5,302 nt of DNA from Phycisphaerales bacterium (GTDB lineage: Bacteria > Planctomycetota > Phycisphaerae > Sedimentisphaerales > Anaerohalosphaeraceae). Below, piece by piece: positions 5,007 through 5,302 of this stretch (position 1 is its first letter; each line of letters opens with the position of its first letter). The notes beneath the pieces were generated by a model that saw only the letters and a program-made list of their open reading frames with translations, was not told the DNA's origin and made no database searches. Made by a program: the position numbers and the translations under genes. The stretch lies in assembly GCA_011055475.1 (NCBI GenBank), contig DSDH01000382.1, forward strand, positions 1 through 5,302, in the 5' to 3' direction.

Positions 5007-5302
5007 ATGCCAGGTGCAACGGACAGGTTTGATTCTCCCGCCGGCACGGACAGGGCAAGGGCGCCGCGGCTACAAGCTTCCGGGACTTTCCAGCGGGCGT
5101 GTTCGTGCTTGGTACTCTTATTCAGTTTTTTGCTGCCCTCCTGTGCCCCGCAGCTCACGCCGGAGCAAAGAAGACGGGATATCGAATACTTGGCCATGTG
5201 GGCCGGCGATTATCATCCCTGCGTGGAGCTCAATGAAAGTCTCAAGGGCTTGCCGGGCTACAAGGCGCTCCTCCCGCGGTACGTCGAGCTCGCGGAAACG
5301 GC
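5007..5302 (+). CDS. Putative lipoprotein of unknown function, N-terminal part (runs off right edge)
   Basis: A frame open from ATG 5007 to the window end (98 codons plus 2 nt, no stop). After a 31-residue, arginine-containing N-terminal stretch comes a hydrophobic segment (34-45, CLVLLFSFLLPS) ending in a possible lipobox LPSC with Cys46, then APQLTPEQRRRDIEYLAMWAG, which looks helical and polar as in a mature exported protein. The rest (to residue 98) is rich in Leu, Tyr, Glu and Lys with no motif I recognise; a helical-repeat fold such as TPR is possible but unproven. About three quarters of codons after residue 50 end in G or C, fitting real coding in this genome, and an 80-codon frame on the other strand looks like a shadow. 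AAGGG (4996-5000) lies 6 nt before the ATG. The first 31 residues have weaker codon bias, so the true start could be later, for example TTG at 5109. Pro at lipobox position -2 is atypical. Confidence 0.6.
   Translation, partial: MPGATDRFDSPAGTDRARAPRLQASGTFQRACSCLVLLFSFLLPSCAPQLTPEQRRRDIEYLAMWAGDYHPCVELNESLKGLPGYKALLPRYVELAET

Noticed and set aside
4955..5197. Minus-strand 80-codon open frame
   Set aside because: It overlaps the likely terminator and the plus-strand lipoprotein-like frame, which has better codon bias and a plausible export signal; its own translation shows no motif.
4726..5302. tRNA-associated integration site or mobile element
   Set aside because: No integrase, transposase, direct repeat of a tRNA 3' end or insertion-sequence terminus is visible in the window.

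Overview
The window is GC-rich, gene-dense bacterial DNA. The best lineage clue is the gene at 2208-3770, a fusion of type I 3-dehydroquinate dehydratase and shikimate dehydrogenase. This AroDE arrangement is known from plants, Chlamydiae and Planctomycetes. With the high GC and several lipoproteins carrying Pro/Ser/Thr linkers, a planctomycete-type bacterium is the most likely source. This is an inference, not a measurement.

Layout. At 1-2097 a minus-strand operon reads leftward: a lipoprotein N-acetylmuramoyl-L-alanine amidase (1227-1982), 6 nt further on an extended-SDR NAD-dependent epimerase/3beta-HSD-like protein (183-1220), and, overlapping its end by 20 nt, the start of a classical SDR oxidoreductase that runs off the left edge. 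At 2070-2159 a compact divergent control region has a sigma70-type promoter on each strand, both with a perfect TATAAT. Four copies of GGTCCNG lie in and between these promoters. At 2208-3770 is aroDE on the plus strand. After a 36-bp convergent gap, 3807-4475 (minus) is msrA, a methionine sulfoxide reductase with a lipoprotein signal peptide. The stretch 4476-4725 has no gene I can support. At 4726-4799 and 4882-4954 are two plus-strand tRNA genes, elongator Met(CAU) and Glu(CUC), neither with an encoded CCA. A hairpin that looks like an intrinsic terminator follows the second. From 5007 a plus-strand reading frame with a lipoprotein-like N-terminus runs off the right edge.

How the genes work together. 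AroDE carries out steps three and four of the shikimate pathway for aromatic amino acids. The amidase cuts peptidoglycan outside the cytoplasm, and MsrA, if exported as its signal predicts, repairs oxidised methionine there. The two SDR enzymes downstream of the amidase are probably co-transcribed with it, but their substrates cannot be read from sequence. The two tRNAs are ordinary translation genes.

I see no mobile element, CRISPR array, defence module or other clearly new system. The points most worth a second look are the repeat-bearing divergent promoter region, the exported MsrA, the truncated lipoprotein-like gene at the right edge, and the A-G mismatch in the tRNA-Met anticodon stem.
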